Below, piece by piece: positions 17,748 to 24,666 of a stretch of DNA of 64,000 bases (positions are counted from its first letter, which is position 1; the number at the start of each line of letters is the position of its first letter). A model generated the notes under the pieces. It was given only the letters and a program-made list of their open reading frames with translations. It was not told the origin of the DNA and made no database searches. Position numbers and translations under genes: made by a program. Origin of the DNA: Myxococcales bacterium (GTDB lineage: Bacteria > Myxococcota_A > Polyangia > Polyangiales > Polyangiaceae); contig JADJCA010000011.1 of NCBI GenBank assembly GCA_016703425.1, forward strand, positions 372,001-436,000. The letters are read 5' to 3'.

Positions 17748-18877
17748 GCCGCGTCCGCGCGTTTCCGTGGGCCACGCTCGACGCTCTCACGAAAGCCGAG
17801 GTCGCGCGCGCGCGCCACTTCGGCGACTTCATCGCGCACCTGCTCGCGACCAGCACGAGCGCTCGCGCCGCGACGCTCCGGGGCCTGTTGGGGGTTTCCC
17901 CCGAGGTTCGGCTGCGCGCCATCGACAGCGCGGCATCCGCGAGCGCGCCTGACGACGAGCGCCTCGCGGTGCACCTCCTCGTCGCAAAGACCGAAGTCAT
18001 CGTCGAGACGGAGAGCGCGCTCGCGGCCGACGTGGTGGCGCGGGCTCTCGAACGAAAGGGACCGTCGCTCCCGCCGCGGGGCACGGCGGCGCTCGCCGGC
18101 GCCTTCGGTGCTGTCGCGGTGAGCGCGCTGAGGCGCCTCCGAGCGGACGCCGACGTTCGTCTCAAGTTCGCCGGACTGTCCAAGGACGTCCTGGCGAGGC
18201 AGTCTCTGGCGGACCCCGTCGCGGCCCACGTCACGGTGCTCCTCGACGCGGACGCTTACGACGCCCGTCTCGTCTTTTCGTCCCGAGCAGCAGGAAGCGT
18301 TGGCGCGCGACCCGTAGGACGGCGCGCCCTCGCGGCGCTCGACGTTCGAATCGCCGTGCCCCTCACCTTGGCGCCCTCGTGGGCGCCGGCGCGCGAGCTT
18401 CGTGCGCTCGCGACGGGCGACGTCTGGCTGACGGGAGGCCGCTCGACGGCGCTGTCCTTCGTCCTGGCCGCGCCGGGCGCGCGCCGCGGCGTGCGCTGCA
18501 CGGCCACGGCTGGGCTGGCTCTAGGCGTGCGCGACGTGGCTGCGGCATCGTTCCAAGTCGTGGTAGGGGACGTAGTCGAGGATTTGACGATGAGCGAAGC
18601 GACGGAAGACACCCTCCTCGAATCGGCCCTCGACGCACCGGTGATCGTTCGCGTCGAGCTCGGCGCCGTCGAGCTGTCGGCCCGCGAGTGGGCGAGCCTG
18701 CGCGCCGGCGATGTGGTGACCGTTGGCGCTCGCGTGGGCGCGCCCGTGCTCCTCCGCGCGGGCTCTCGCGAGCTAGGCACCGGCGAGCTCGTCGACATCG
18801 ACGGCGAGGTCGGTGTCCGTGCCCTTTCGATGCGCACCTCGACGCCGCAATCGGCTTCTTTGGAGGGCGGCGCTTGA
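17744..18877 (+). CDS. FliM/FliN/SctQ-like protein with C-terminal SpoA domain
   Basis: A 377-residue protein from GTG 17744. The last about 75 residues fit the SpoA (FliN/YscQ) fold: APVIVRVELGAVELSAREW, then LRAGDVVTVGARVGAPVLLR and ELGTGELVDIDGEVGVRAL. Upstream, residues about 190-290 look like a more diverged SpoA-like region (ELRALATGDVWLTGG). Such proteins form the cytoplasmic C-ring or sorting platform of flagella and type III secretion systems. No other secretion gene is nearby; the operon partners are a methyltransferase and a lipoprotein. The general family is well supported. Participation in a real secretion system is only inferred. Confidence 0.7.
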   Translation: MSRVRAFPWATLDALTKAEVARARHFGDFIAHLLATSTSARAATLRGLLGVSPEVRLRAIDSAASASAPDDERLAVHLLVAKTEVIVETESALAADVVARALERKGPSLPPRGTAALAGAFGAVAVSALRRLRADADVRLKFAGLSKDVLARQSLADPVAAHVTVLLDADAYDARLVFSSRAAGSVGARPVGRRALAALDVRIAVPLTLAPSWAPARELRALATGDVWLTGGRSTALSFVLAAPGARRGVRCTATAGLALGVRDVAAASFQVVVGDVVEDLTMSEATEDTLLESALDAPVIVRVELGAVELSAREWASLRAGDVVTVGARVGAPVLLRAGSRELGTGELVDIDGEVGVRALSMRTSTPQSASLEGGA

Positions 18878-19437
18878 GCCGGCTTCCTCGCCGACTGAGC
18901 GCTCTGGCCCTCGCCGGATTGCTTGCGCACTGCAGCAAAGCGCCGGCGCCCGGCGACGCCGCCGCGCCGGCTTCACTGGAGGCCGCCTCGTCGGGAGGCG
19001 CCACAGCGTCCCGCGACGCGGGCGCCACCCTCGCCAAGCCCGCCGCAGACGGCCCAATGACGTTCAGCGGCGAGTACGACGCGGTGGCGGGGACGCTCTA
19101 CGTGCCCGACGGGGGCGACTACGCCGGCGTGAAATTCCGAGGACTCACCAGCGATCAGGGCCTCGGCAAGGGCACCCTTCGCATCGACATCGACGCGCTC
19201 GGACGCGCGACGGGCAGCCTCGACGGCGCCCTCGGCGCGCTGACGCTATCGGGGGCCCTCACCGACAAGACGATTCTCACCGCGCGGCTGGCGCCGGCCG
19301 CACCGACGTCGGGCGGCTACTACGGCACGGTGACGGCGGTCCTATCCCCCGCCGGCGAGCTCACCGGCTCACTCAAGGTGTCGCTCCATGACGCGAGCCT
19401 TATCCGCGAAGCGAAGCTCTCGCTGAAGCGCAAGTAG
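18874..19437 (+). CDS. Putative lipoprotein, unknown function
   Basis: The best start is TTG 18874, overlapping the preceding stop (TTGA). It gives MSRLPRRLSALALAGLLAHC, a signal ending in a lipobox-like LAHC; His before Cys is atypical. After a low-complexity Ala/Ser linker, residues 70-187 form a beta-rich domain (TFSGEYDAVAGTLYVPDGG, SGGYYGTVTAVLSPAGELTG). It has Gly/Ala/Leu spacing like calycin or small beta-barrel lipoproteins. I do not recognise a family. It is probably periplasmic or outer-membrane anchored. Confidence 0.65.
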   Translation: MSRLPRRLSALALAGLLAHCSKAPAPGDAAAPASLEAASSGGATASRDAGATLAKPAADGPMTFSGEYDAVAGTLYVPDGGDYAGVKFRGLTSDQGLGKGTLRIDIDALGRATGSLDGALGALTLSGALTDKTILTARLAPAAPTSGGYYGTVTAVLSPAGELTGSLKVSLHDASLIREAKLSLKRK

Positions 19438-19490
19438 CCCTCCGACAAGACACGCCGCCAAGACGGAGCCGACATGGCCGGCGCGGGGCG

Positions 19491-20375
19491 TCACCCTTCG
19501 CTGTCGCCCGCTTCGCTCTCGGTCGACACTTCGCCCGAGACCTCAACGGACATCGTGTCGGGCGCGCTGCGCCAGCGTTCGAGTTCCTTGGCGAGGCCGT
19601 CGATCTCTGCGCTGGCCTCCACGAGACCGAGGGCGCGCGCCATGGCCTCGGACGACGGCCCGTGACCGTCGCGGAGTCGGCCAAGCAGTTGCTCCGCCGC
19701 CAGCGCCACGGCCTCGAGGCGGAGAGCCTGGCGTAAGAGCTTGTCGGGCGAGGACAGGTGGCTTCGAAGGCCCAACGCGAGGCCCAGCGCGTTCATGCGG
19801 TCCATGAGCCAGGCGCGGCTCTCGCGCTCTTCCTCGAGGTCGCGCTCGAGGACGCCGATGCGGCCCTCCATGGCGTTGAGGTCGACGTAGCGATCGACGG
19901 GCGTGTCGGTCAGCGCCACGAGGGGGACCTGCGCCAAGCGATCGAGGATCGCCTCTTGGCAGGTCTCGTAGCCGTTGCGCCAGTGTTGACTGGGCCCGGC
20001 GTCTCCCTCGCGCACGCCGTTGCGCCGCGCTTCGTCGAGGGAGTCGAGCCGATCGACCCAGGCGCGCGCGTCGAGGAGCTCTTGCCGGAGCGAGCGAAAT
20101 CGCTCTTGCATGACCTCGCCCTTCTGGCGGAGCGCCTCGTTGTGACGGGCAAACTCATCGACGGTGCGCTCCAGCCGGTCGGCCTTGTCGGCGGCGTGCG
20201 CCACGGCCACATCGCGAGCGCTCAAGCCCGACACGCGGACCACCTGGCAGAGCAGCGTGAGCTTCTCCCGCGCCACCGCTACGTAGTCCGCGTCGTCGGA
20301 CACGAGCTCTTCGATGGCTGCCAAGGCTTCGAGCTCGGCGTCAGTCAGCACGTGTCGATGGATACCAAAGGGCAC
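19491..20375 (-). CDS. Coiled-coil protein of unknown function
   Basis: A 294-residue acidic protein without a signal peptide or membrane helix. Most of it is heptad-like helix, for example ADRLERTVDEFARHNEALRQ and GRIGVLERDLEEERESRAW. The C terminus is Ser/Glu/Asp-rich and probably disordered. The N terminus (PFGIHRHVLTDAELEALAAI) has no recognisable domain. It is a lone gene facing the lipoprotein at 19437 and divergent from the aminotransferase. A cytoskeletal or scaffolding role is possible but not supported beyond the coiled coil. Confidence 0.7.
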   Translation of the reverse strand: MPFGIHRHVLTDAELEALAAIEELVSDDADYVAVAREKLTLLCQVVRVSGLSARDVAVAHAADKADRLERTVDEFARHNEALRQKGEVMQERFRSLRQELLDARAWVDRLDSLDEARRNGVREGDAGPSQHWRNGYETCQEAILDRLAQVPLVALTDTPVDRYVDLNAMEGRIGVLERDLEEERESRAWLMDRMNALGLALGLRSHLSSPDKLLRQALRLEAVALAAEQLLGRLRDGHGPSSEAMARALGLVEASAEIDGLAKELERWRSAPDTMSVEVSGEVSTESEAGDSEG

Positions 20376-20473
20376 GACGACGCGCGACCAAAGCGACCGG
20401 CTCTGCGGAGGCCAGCCTCGGCAAGCCCGTGTTCGGCGTCGTGTGGCTGTGAAATACGCTCTAGTCTGCGCCG

Positions 20474-21556
20474 ATGCTGACGCGACCGGCGTATCTGGGG
20501 TGGGCGCTCGCGCACTACGGCAAGGTCCCCTTCGACCTCGCGTCGAGCGGCATGCCGACGCTGCGCCAGAGCGAGCTCGGCGCGGCGAGCCTTGACGATC
20601 CCAACGGCTGGGAGATCTTGCAGGGCGCCATCGCGAAGCACAACGCGGTCACCCGCTCGGAGGCCATCGGCGCGCTGGGCGCGTCGCACGGGCTTTGGCT
20701 CGCGTACACGTCGATGATCGACGCTGGCGACGACGTGCTCGTCGAAGACCCGGCTTACGAGCCGTTGTGTCACGCGGCGCGCGCGGCCGGCGGCAACGTC
20801 GTTCGCTTCGATCGGGGCCCCGACGTCAACTACGCCCTGGACCCGGAGCGCGTCCGGGCCGCCATGACCCCGCGCACCAAGGTCGTGGCCATCTCGAACC
20901 TTCACAACCCGAGCGGTGCGCGCGCGAGCGACGACGCCATGCGCGAGGTCGCCAAGGTCGTCGCCGATCGCGGCGGCTACCTCTTCGTCGACGAGGTCTA
21001 CGCTCCCTTCGACGACCTGGTCGACGAAGCGGGGATCTTCCACGGAAGCGCGAGACGCCTCGCGCCGAACGTGGTGGCCACGGCGAGCCTCACCAAGGCC
21101 TACGGCCTTGGCCCGCAGCGCATCGGGTGGGTCTTGGGCCCGCCCAAGGTCATCGACGCCGCCATGGACGCCATCGTGGCCTCCGTCGGCGTCTTGCCTA
21201 TCGCGTGGATGCACCGCTCCGCGCTGGCCCTCTCTCACGTGGGCGCGCTCTCGGCGCGTTCACGCTCGCTGCTCGGCAAGAAGCGCGAGCGCGTGGCCCG
21301 CTGGATGCGCGAGCAAGAGAACCTCGCGTGGAGCGCCCCACCGGCTGGACTCTTTGGCTTCGCGACACTTCGCCGCAGCGCCGCCGACCTTAGGCCGGTG
21401 ATCGAGCGCGGCATCGAAGCGCACGGCGTGATCGTCGCGCCGGGATCTTTCTTCGGAGTTCCAAACGGCTTTCGCCTCGCCTGGTCGCTCCCGGAGGAGC
21501 AACTGGACGAGGCGCTTCTTCGCCTGAGCACCGTGCTCACCACCGCGACGTCGTGA
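20474..21556 (+). CDS. Class I/II PLP-dependent aminotransferase
   Basis: A 360-residue fold-type I aminotransferase. The cofactor Lys is K208 in ATASLTKAYGLGPQRIGW. Other family marks are GASHGLWLAYTSMIDAGDDV, VVAISNLHNPSGA and the conserved Asp/Tyr segment YLFVDEVYAPFDD. The C-terminal domain has GFRLAWSLPEEQLDEAL with the substrate-carboxylate Arg. It is somewhat shorter than aspartate aminotransferase (about 400) and lacks part of the N-terminal arm. The amino-donor specificity cannot be predicted. A single-gene unit. Confidence 0.85.
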   Translation: MLTRPAYLGWALAHYGKVPFDLASSGMPTLRQSELGAASLDDPNGWEILQGAIAKHNAVTRSEAIGALGASHGLWLAYTSMIDAGDDVLVEDPAYEPLCHAARAAGGNVVRFDRGPDVNYALDPERVRAAMTPRTKVVAISNLHNPSGARASDDAMREVAKVVADRGGYLFVDEVYAPFDDLVDEAGIFHGSARRLAPNVVATASLTKAYGLGPQRIGWVLGPPKVIDAAMDAIVASVGVLPIAWMHRSALALSHVGALSARSRSLLGKKRERVARWMREQENLAWSAPPAGLFGFATLRRSAADLRPVIERGIEAHGVIVAPGSFFGVPNGFRLAWSLPEEQLDEALLRLSTVLTTATS

Positions 21557-21592
21557 GCGCCGCGCGCGAGCGCCGTTCGTATCAGGAGCCGA

Positions 21593-22348
21593 TCAGAAGA
21601 GGCCGCCGAGCAAGCCGCCGAGGCCGCCACCGCCGCCGCCGCCGAGCAGACCGCCAAGCGCGCCGAGGCCACCCGCGGGGTTCGCGCCGCCGCCACCGGT
21701 GAGGCCGCCGAGGCCCTTGATGAGACCGCCGACTTGCCCTGCGATCTGTCCGATCTGCGGGTTACCCGTCGCCTGACCGAGGAGGTTTCCGATGGGCCCG
21801 ATGGCGGCGAGGGGGTTGCCTCCCTGAAGCGCGTTGAACACGCCGGGCAACGCACCAAGCGCGCCAAGCGGGTTGGCTTGCGGCTGCTGCGCAACGGGCG
21901 CCTGTTGGAACACCGGCTGCGGCGCGAAGCCTTGGCCGCCTTGCGGGGCGAAGGGCATGAAGCCGCCGTTGGCGCCGTAGGCCGGTTGCCCGAAGCCTTG
22001 TTGGAAGCCGGGTTGAAACCCCTGTTGGAATCCGCCGGGAGCGGCGCCGTATTGCGGCGCTTGGATGCCGGGCGGGAGCGCAAAGCCTCCTTGCGGTGCC
22101 GCCACCATGTAAGGCTCCGGCGCGAAGCCGCCCTGCGCGCCGAACGCGGGCTGCGCACCGTACGCGGGCATCCCAAACTGACCGGCAGGCGCCGGCGCAC
22201 CGTACATGCCCGCCTGGGGATCGAACTGGTTGGGGTCGAAGGCGCCCTGCTGCTGCGGGAGCCGCGCGCCCAGCGCACCGACCGCAATGCCGCCGCTCAC
22301 CGCGTCGAGCGAATCAAGGTCGATGGAATCGAATTCGTTGTTGGGCAT
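21593..22348 (-). CDS. Glycine-rich low-complexity protein with double-glycine leader (paralogue 1)
   Basis: ATG 22348 follows a GGAG ribosome site and gives 251 residues; the longer open frame would translate the promoter. The leader ends LDSLDAVSGG (residues 11-20), with Leu -7, Val -4 and Gly-Gly at -2/-1: the C39-peptidase cleavage signature. The mature part has no Cys. Residues 25-150 are Q/P/F/Y/G-rich, with FQQGFQPGFQQGF and many G-F/G-Y steps, reminiscent of prion-like domains. Residues 155-251 are Gly/Leu/Ala/Ile-rich and end GGLGGLLGGLF. The export transporter is not in this window. A bacteriocin-like, matrix or fibre-forming role is inference. Confidence 0.75.
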   Translation of the reverse strand: MPNNEFDSIDLDSLDAVSGGIAVGALGARLPQQQGAFDPNQFDPQAGMYGAPAPAGQFGMPAYGAQPAFGAQGGFAPEPYMVAAPQGGFALPPGIQAPQYGAAPGGFQQGFQPGFQQGFGQPAYGANGGFMPFAPQGGQGFAPQPVFQQAPVAQQPQANPLGALGALPGVFNALQGGNPLAAIGPIGNLLGQATGNPQIGQIAGQVGGLIKGLGGLTGGGGANPAGGLGALGGLLGGGGGGGLGGLLGGLF

Positions 22349-22373
22349 GATCGACATCTCCGAGGACGAGAAC

Positions 22374-22389
22374 TGCAAAGGCTCGGCCA
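22374..22389 (-). promoter_or_regulatory. Sigma-54 (-24/-12) promoter of glycine-rich paralogue 1
   Basis: On the minus strand this reads TGGCCGAGCCTTTGCA. It matches the RpoN consensus TGGCAC-N5-TTGCA at the invariant GG and GC, which are exactly 10 nt apart. The start codon lies 25 nt after the element, the same as in paralogue 2. An imperfect inverted repeat ATTTC-gcg-GAAAT at 22416-22428 lies upstream. Such promoters need an enhancer-binding activator; none is encoded here. Confidence 0.7.
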
Positions 22390-22870
22390 CTCGGAAGGAG
22401 CCTTTTCGCCCTCGTATTTCGCGGAAATTTTGGGCGCACACATCGCCGCCGGATCCGGTCCTCTCCGCACTGTCGCCTCAGGGAAACTCAGGGACGCTGT
22501 AGGTCTTCGAGGAGAGCGGAACGCTTCGCAAGTCCGCGCCCTGCACAGAGAATCAGCGGTCGACGCGGCGACGCGAGCGGGCGTCGCGCCGGGCTTCGGT
22601 CGCGCGGGGCCGGGGCGGGGCCCGCGGCGTCGATGGTGTGCATGCTAACGATCGACCTGCGCGGCCATGCCCCCGCCCCCCGCCGAATCGCGCTGCCGCG
22701 CGCCCAACGCGCGAAACCAATGAACAACGGCGGGCGACCGTGAGGTCGTCCGCCGCGTGGCCAGGCCAACGAGCTGGCCGGCTGGCGTTCGTCAGAACGT
22801 ACCGAGCGGTCCCACGCCACCGACGCCCGCGCCCGGGCAAGGTTCGCGCTCAACGCTCCCGCCGAGCGGG
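22390..22870. other. Intergenic region between the two glycine-rich genes
   Basis: No coding frame here has convincing composition; the open frames are Arg/Pro/Ala-rich shadows. It holds the upstream region of paralogue 1, a GTTAGCATGCAC repeat copy (22638-22649) and extremely GC-rich flanks (for example 22610-22625 and 22672-22685). Confidence 0.5.
22638..22649 (-). repeat. GTTAGCATGCAC element, copy 1
   Basis: The minus strand reads CGAT-C-GTTAGCATGCAC, matching 16 of 17 bases of a second copy at 44348-44364. Both copies sit in GC-extreme non-coding DNA. TAGCAT resembles a -10 hexamer, but no -35 box is evident. Confidence 0.5.
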
Positions 22871-23431
22871 CTACCCAACGGACTGCGGAGGGGTTGGCGA
22901 AGCGACGTTGCCGCCGAGGTTGAGACTGCCGAGTTGGCTGCCGAGTTGGCCGCCGAGTTGGTTGATGAGCGGCCCGAACTGCGCGCCGAATTGCCCGACG
23001 AGGCCGTTGATCACGGGGCCGAGCGCCCCGAGTCCTTGACCGCCGGTGAGTCCACCAAGCAAGGGCGCGAGGGCGCCGAGGCCCTGCCCTTGCGTCAAGC
23101 CGTTCACGATGGCGCCGATGTTCAAGGCCCCGCCATTGGGAAGGAAGCCGAGCGGATTCGCCCCGCCGAGGAAAGCGTTGGGATCGGCCGACGGCGCCGC
23201 ACCGGCCTGGACGAAGCCACCGGCAGTCCCGCCGAGGGGATTTCCGAACGACGGCGTGAAGACGTGCGACGCGTCGAGCTGCGGCTGGCCGTATTGGCCG
23301 TAGGGATCGAAGCCGCCGTAAGGCGCGCCGAGCGGACCTGGCGCTCCGGGACTCGACGCAACCGGCGTCGCGAGGCCACCGAGCTTCACGCCACCAATCA
23401 CGGCGTCCAGGTCTTCAAGTGCGAGCTTCAT
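22871..23431 (-). CDS. Glycine-rich low-complexity protein with double-glycine leader (paralogue 2)
   Basis: ATG 23431 follows GGAGG and gives 186 residues. The leader is MKLALEDLDAVIGG (residues 1-14), with Leu -12, Asp -8, Leu -7, Val -4 and Gly-Gly: an excellent double-glycine signal. The mature part begins VKLGGLATPVASSPG, has a G/P/Y/Q region, then a tandem repeat GQGLGALAPLLGGLTG / GQGLGALGPVINGLVG. It continues QFGAQFGPLINQLGGQLG. No Cys is present. It shares leader type, promoter, 25-nt promoter-to-start spacing and composition with the gene at 21593, so the two are paralogues. Mature function is unknown. Confidence 0.75.
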   Translation of the reverse strand: MKLALEDLDAVIGGVKLGGLATPVASSPGAPGPLGAPYGGFDPYGQYGQPQLDASHVFTPSFGNPLGGTAGGFVQAGAAPSADPNAFLGGANPLGFLPNGGALNIGAIVNGLTQGQGLGALAPLLGGLTGGQGLGALGPVINGLVGQFGAQFGPLINQLGGQLGSQLGSLNLGGNVASPTPPQSVG

Positions 23432-23456
23432 GATCCGAGCCTCCGCTGATGCAAAC

Positions 23457-23472
23457 TGCAAGGGGTTTGCCA
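23457..23472 (-). promoter_or_regulatory. Sigma-54 (-24/-12) promoter of glycine-rich paralogue 2
   Basis: On the minus strand this reads TGGCAAACCCCTTGCA. TGGCA and TTGCA are perfect and the GG-N10-GC spacing is correct. The start codon lies 25 nt downstream, so transcription would begin just ahead of the GGAGG site. Confidence 0.75.
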
Positions 23473-23606
23473 ACGCCCCTCACGCCGGCATTTCCACGGA
23501 TGGCAGACGATTCCGCGGGCCGCATGGACACGGCTCGGCTCACTTTGCCTCCGAAGGGCGACGAGAGAGCGCAACTAGACCTCGCGCGGCGCGGCCCGGA
23601 CGACGC

Positions 23607-24542
23607 TCAACGCGCCACCGCCGAGCGCGTGGCGACGACGGTCACGCCGGCGAGGATGAGCGTCCCCGCGAGCAGCACGTGCCCTTGCGGGCGCTGCCCC
23701 AACTGAACAAACGCGAGCGCCCCTGCGACCAGCGGCTGCAAGTAGATGTAGATGGTCACGAGCGTCGCGCTCGACCGCCCGAGAGCCCAGGCGTTCGCGG
23801 CATACGCGACGATGGTAGGGACGACGACGATGTAGACCAGCAAGGTGACGCCCAAGGCGTCGATGACCCCGAGGGTGCGGACGAGGGGCCCCACACCGAG
23901 CGGAGCAAACGTGAGCGCGCCCCAAGTGAAGATCCATCGAATGACCTCGATGGCACCGAGGCGGCGAATGGTCGAGCGACCGAGGACGATGTAGCCCGCG
24001 TAAGCGAGAGAGTTGGCGACGACGAGGACCGCGCCGCGATCCACGCTGGAGAGCCCGGTCAGCTCGACGACGCCCAGGAGCGCGAGGCCAATGCCGGCAG
24101 CGACGCGCCAGGTGGGCTTCTCGTGTCGGAGGACGACGGCCAGCGCCGCCGCAAAGACAGGGATGGCCACGCACAGAAGCGCGGCAGAGAGCGGCGTCGT
24201 CGCTCGGAGGCCGAAGAGAAAGAGCGTCTGGTTCAGCGAGATGCCGAGCACCGACAGGCCCGCCAGCGCGAGGTGATCGCGCCCCGAGAGCGGTGGTGCT
24301 GGTGGTGCTGATGCCCCACGGCGGCGACGAAGCAAGAGCGCCAGCCCTTGAAAGAAGAGCGCCGCGAAGCCCATGCGAGCCATGGCGATGGCCTCCGGCG
24401 AAAGGCCCGCACCGCCGCTGTGGCGCGGCATCATCGCGAGCTTTCCTTCGACCGCGTTGGACGCGAACGCTAGCTGAACCACAAGGAGCGCGGCGTGCGT
24501 GGCCCACGGACCGGGCCCTGTGGTGGCGATCTTGTCAGTCAT
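23607..24542 (-). CDS. EamA/DMT-family transporter
   Basis: A 311-residue protein with about ten hydrophobic helices in two EamA repeats. The first repeat includes FASNAVEGKLAM and LGISLNQTLFLFGLRATTPL; the second includes LVVANSLAYAGYIVLGRSTI and VTIYIYLQPLVAGALAFVQL. These match drug/metabolite exporters of the RhaT/YedA type. The substrate is unknown. It lies upstream of the glycine-rich genes on the same strand, but a dedicated sigma-54 promoter separates them, so co-transcription is not required. Confidence 0.85.
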   Translation of the reverse strand: MTDKIATTGPGPWATHAALLVVQLAFASNAVEGKLAMMPRHSGGAGLSPEAIAMARMGFAALFFQGLALLLRRRRGASAPPAPPLSGRDHLALAGLSVLGISLNQTLFLFGLRATTPLSAALLCVAIPVFAAALAVVLRHEKPTWRVAAGIGLALLGVVELTGLSSVDRGAVLVVANSLAYAGYIVLGRSTIRRLGAIEVIRWIFTWGALTFAPLGVGPLVRTLGVIDALGVTLLVYIVVVPTIVAYAANAWALGRSSATLVTIYIYLQPLVAGALAFVQLGQRPQGHVLLAGTLILAGVTVVATRSAVAR

Positions 24543-24666
24543 GCATGGAGCGGGTCACGCGCCATGAGCGAGCCGGCGGCAGGGAGCGACGCGACCCGTT
24601 CGGATTCATAGCTGGTACACTTCCGCGCGCGGGAGCTCAACTCGGGTTGTCGCGGCTGAGGCATTT

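Noticed and set aside
22349..22441. Upstream in-frame extension of glycine-rich paralogue 1
   Set aside because: The extension would encode the promoter and ribosome site; the same DNA element is shared with paralogue 2 as promoter sequence.
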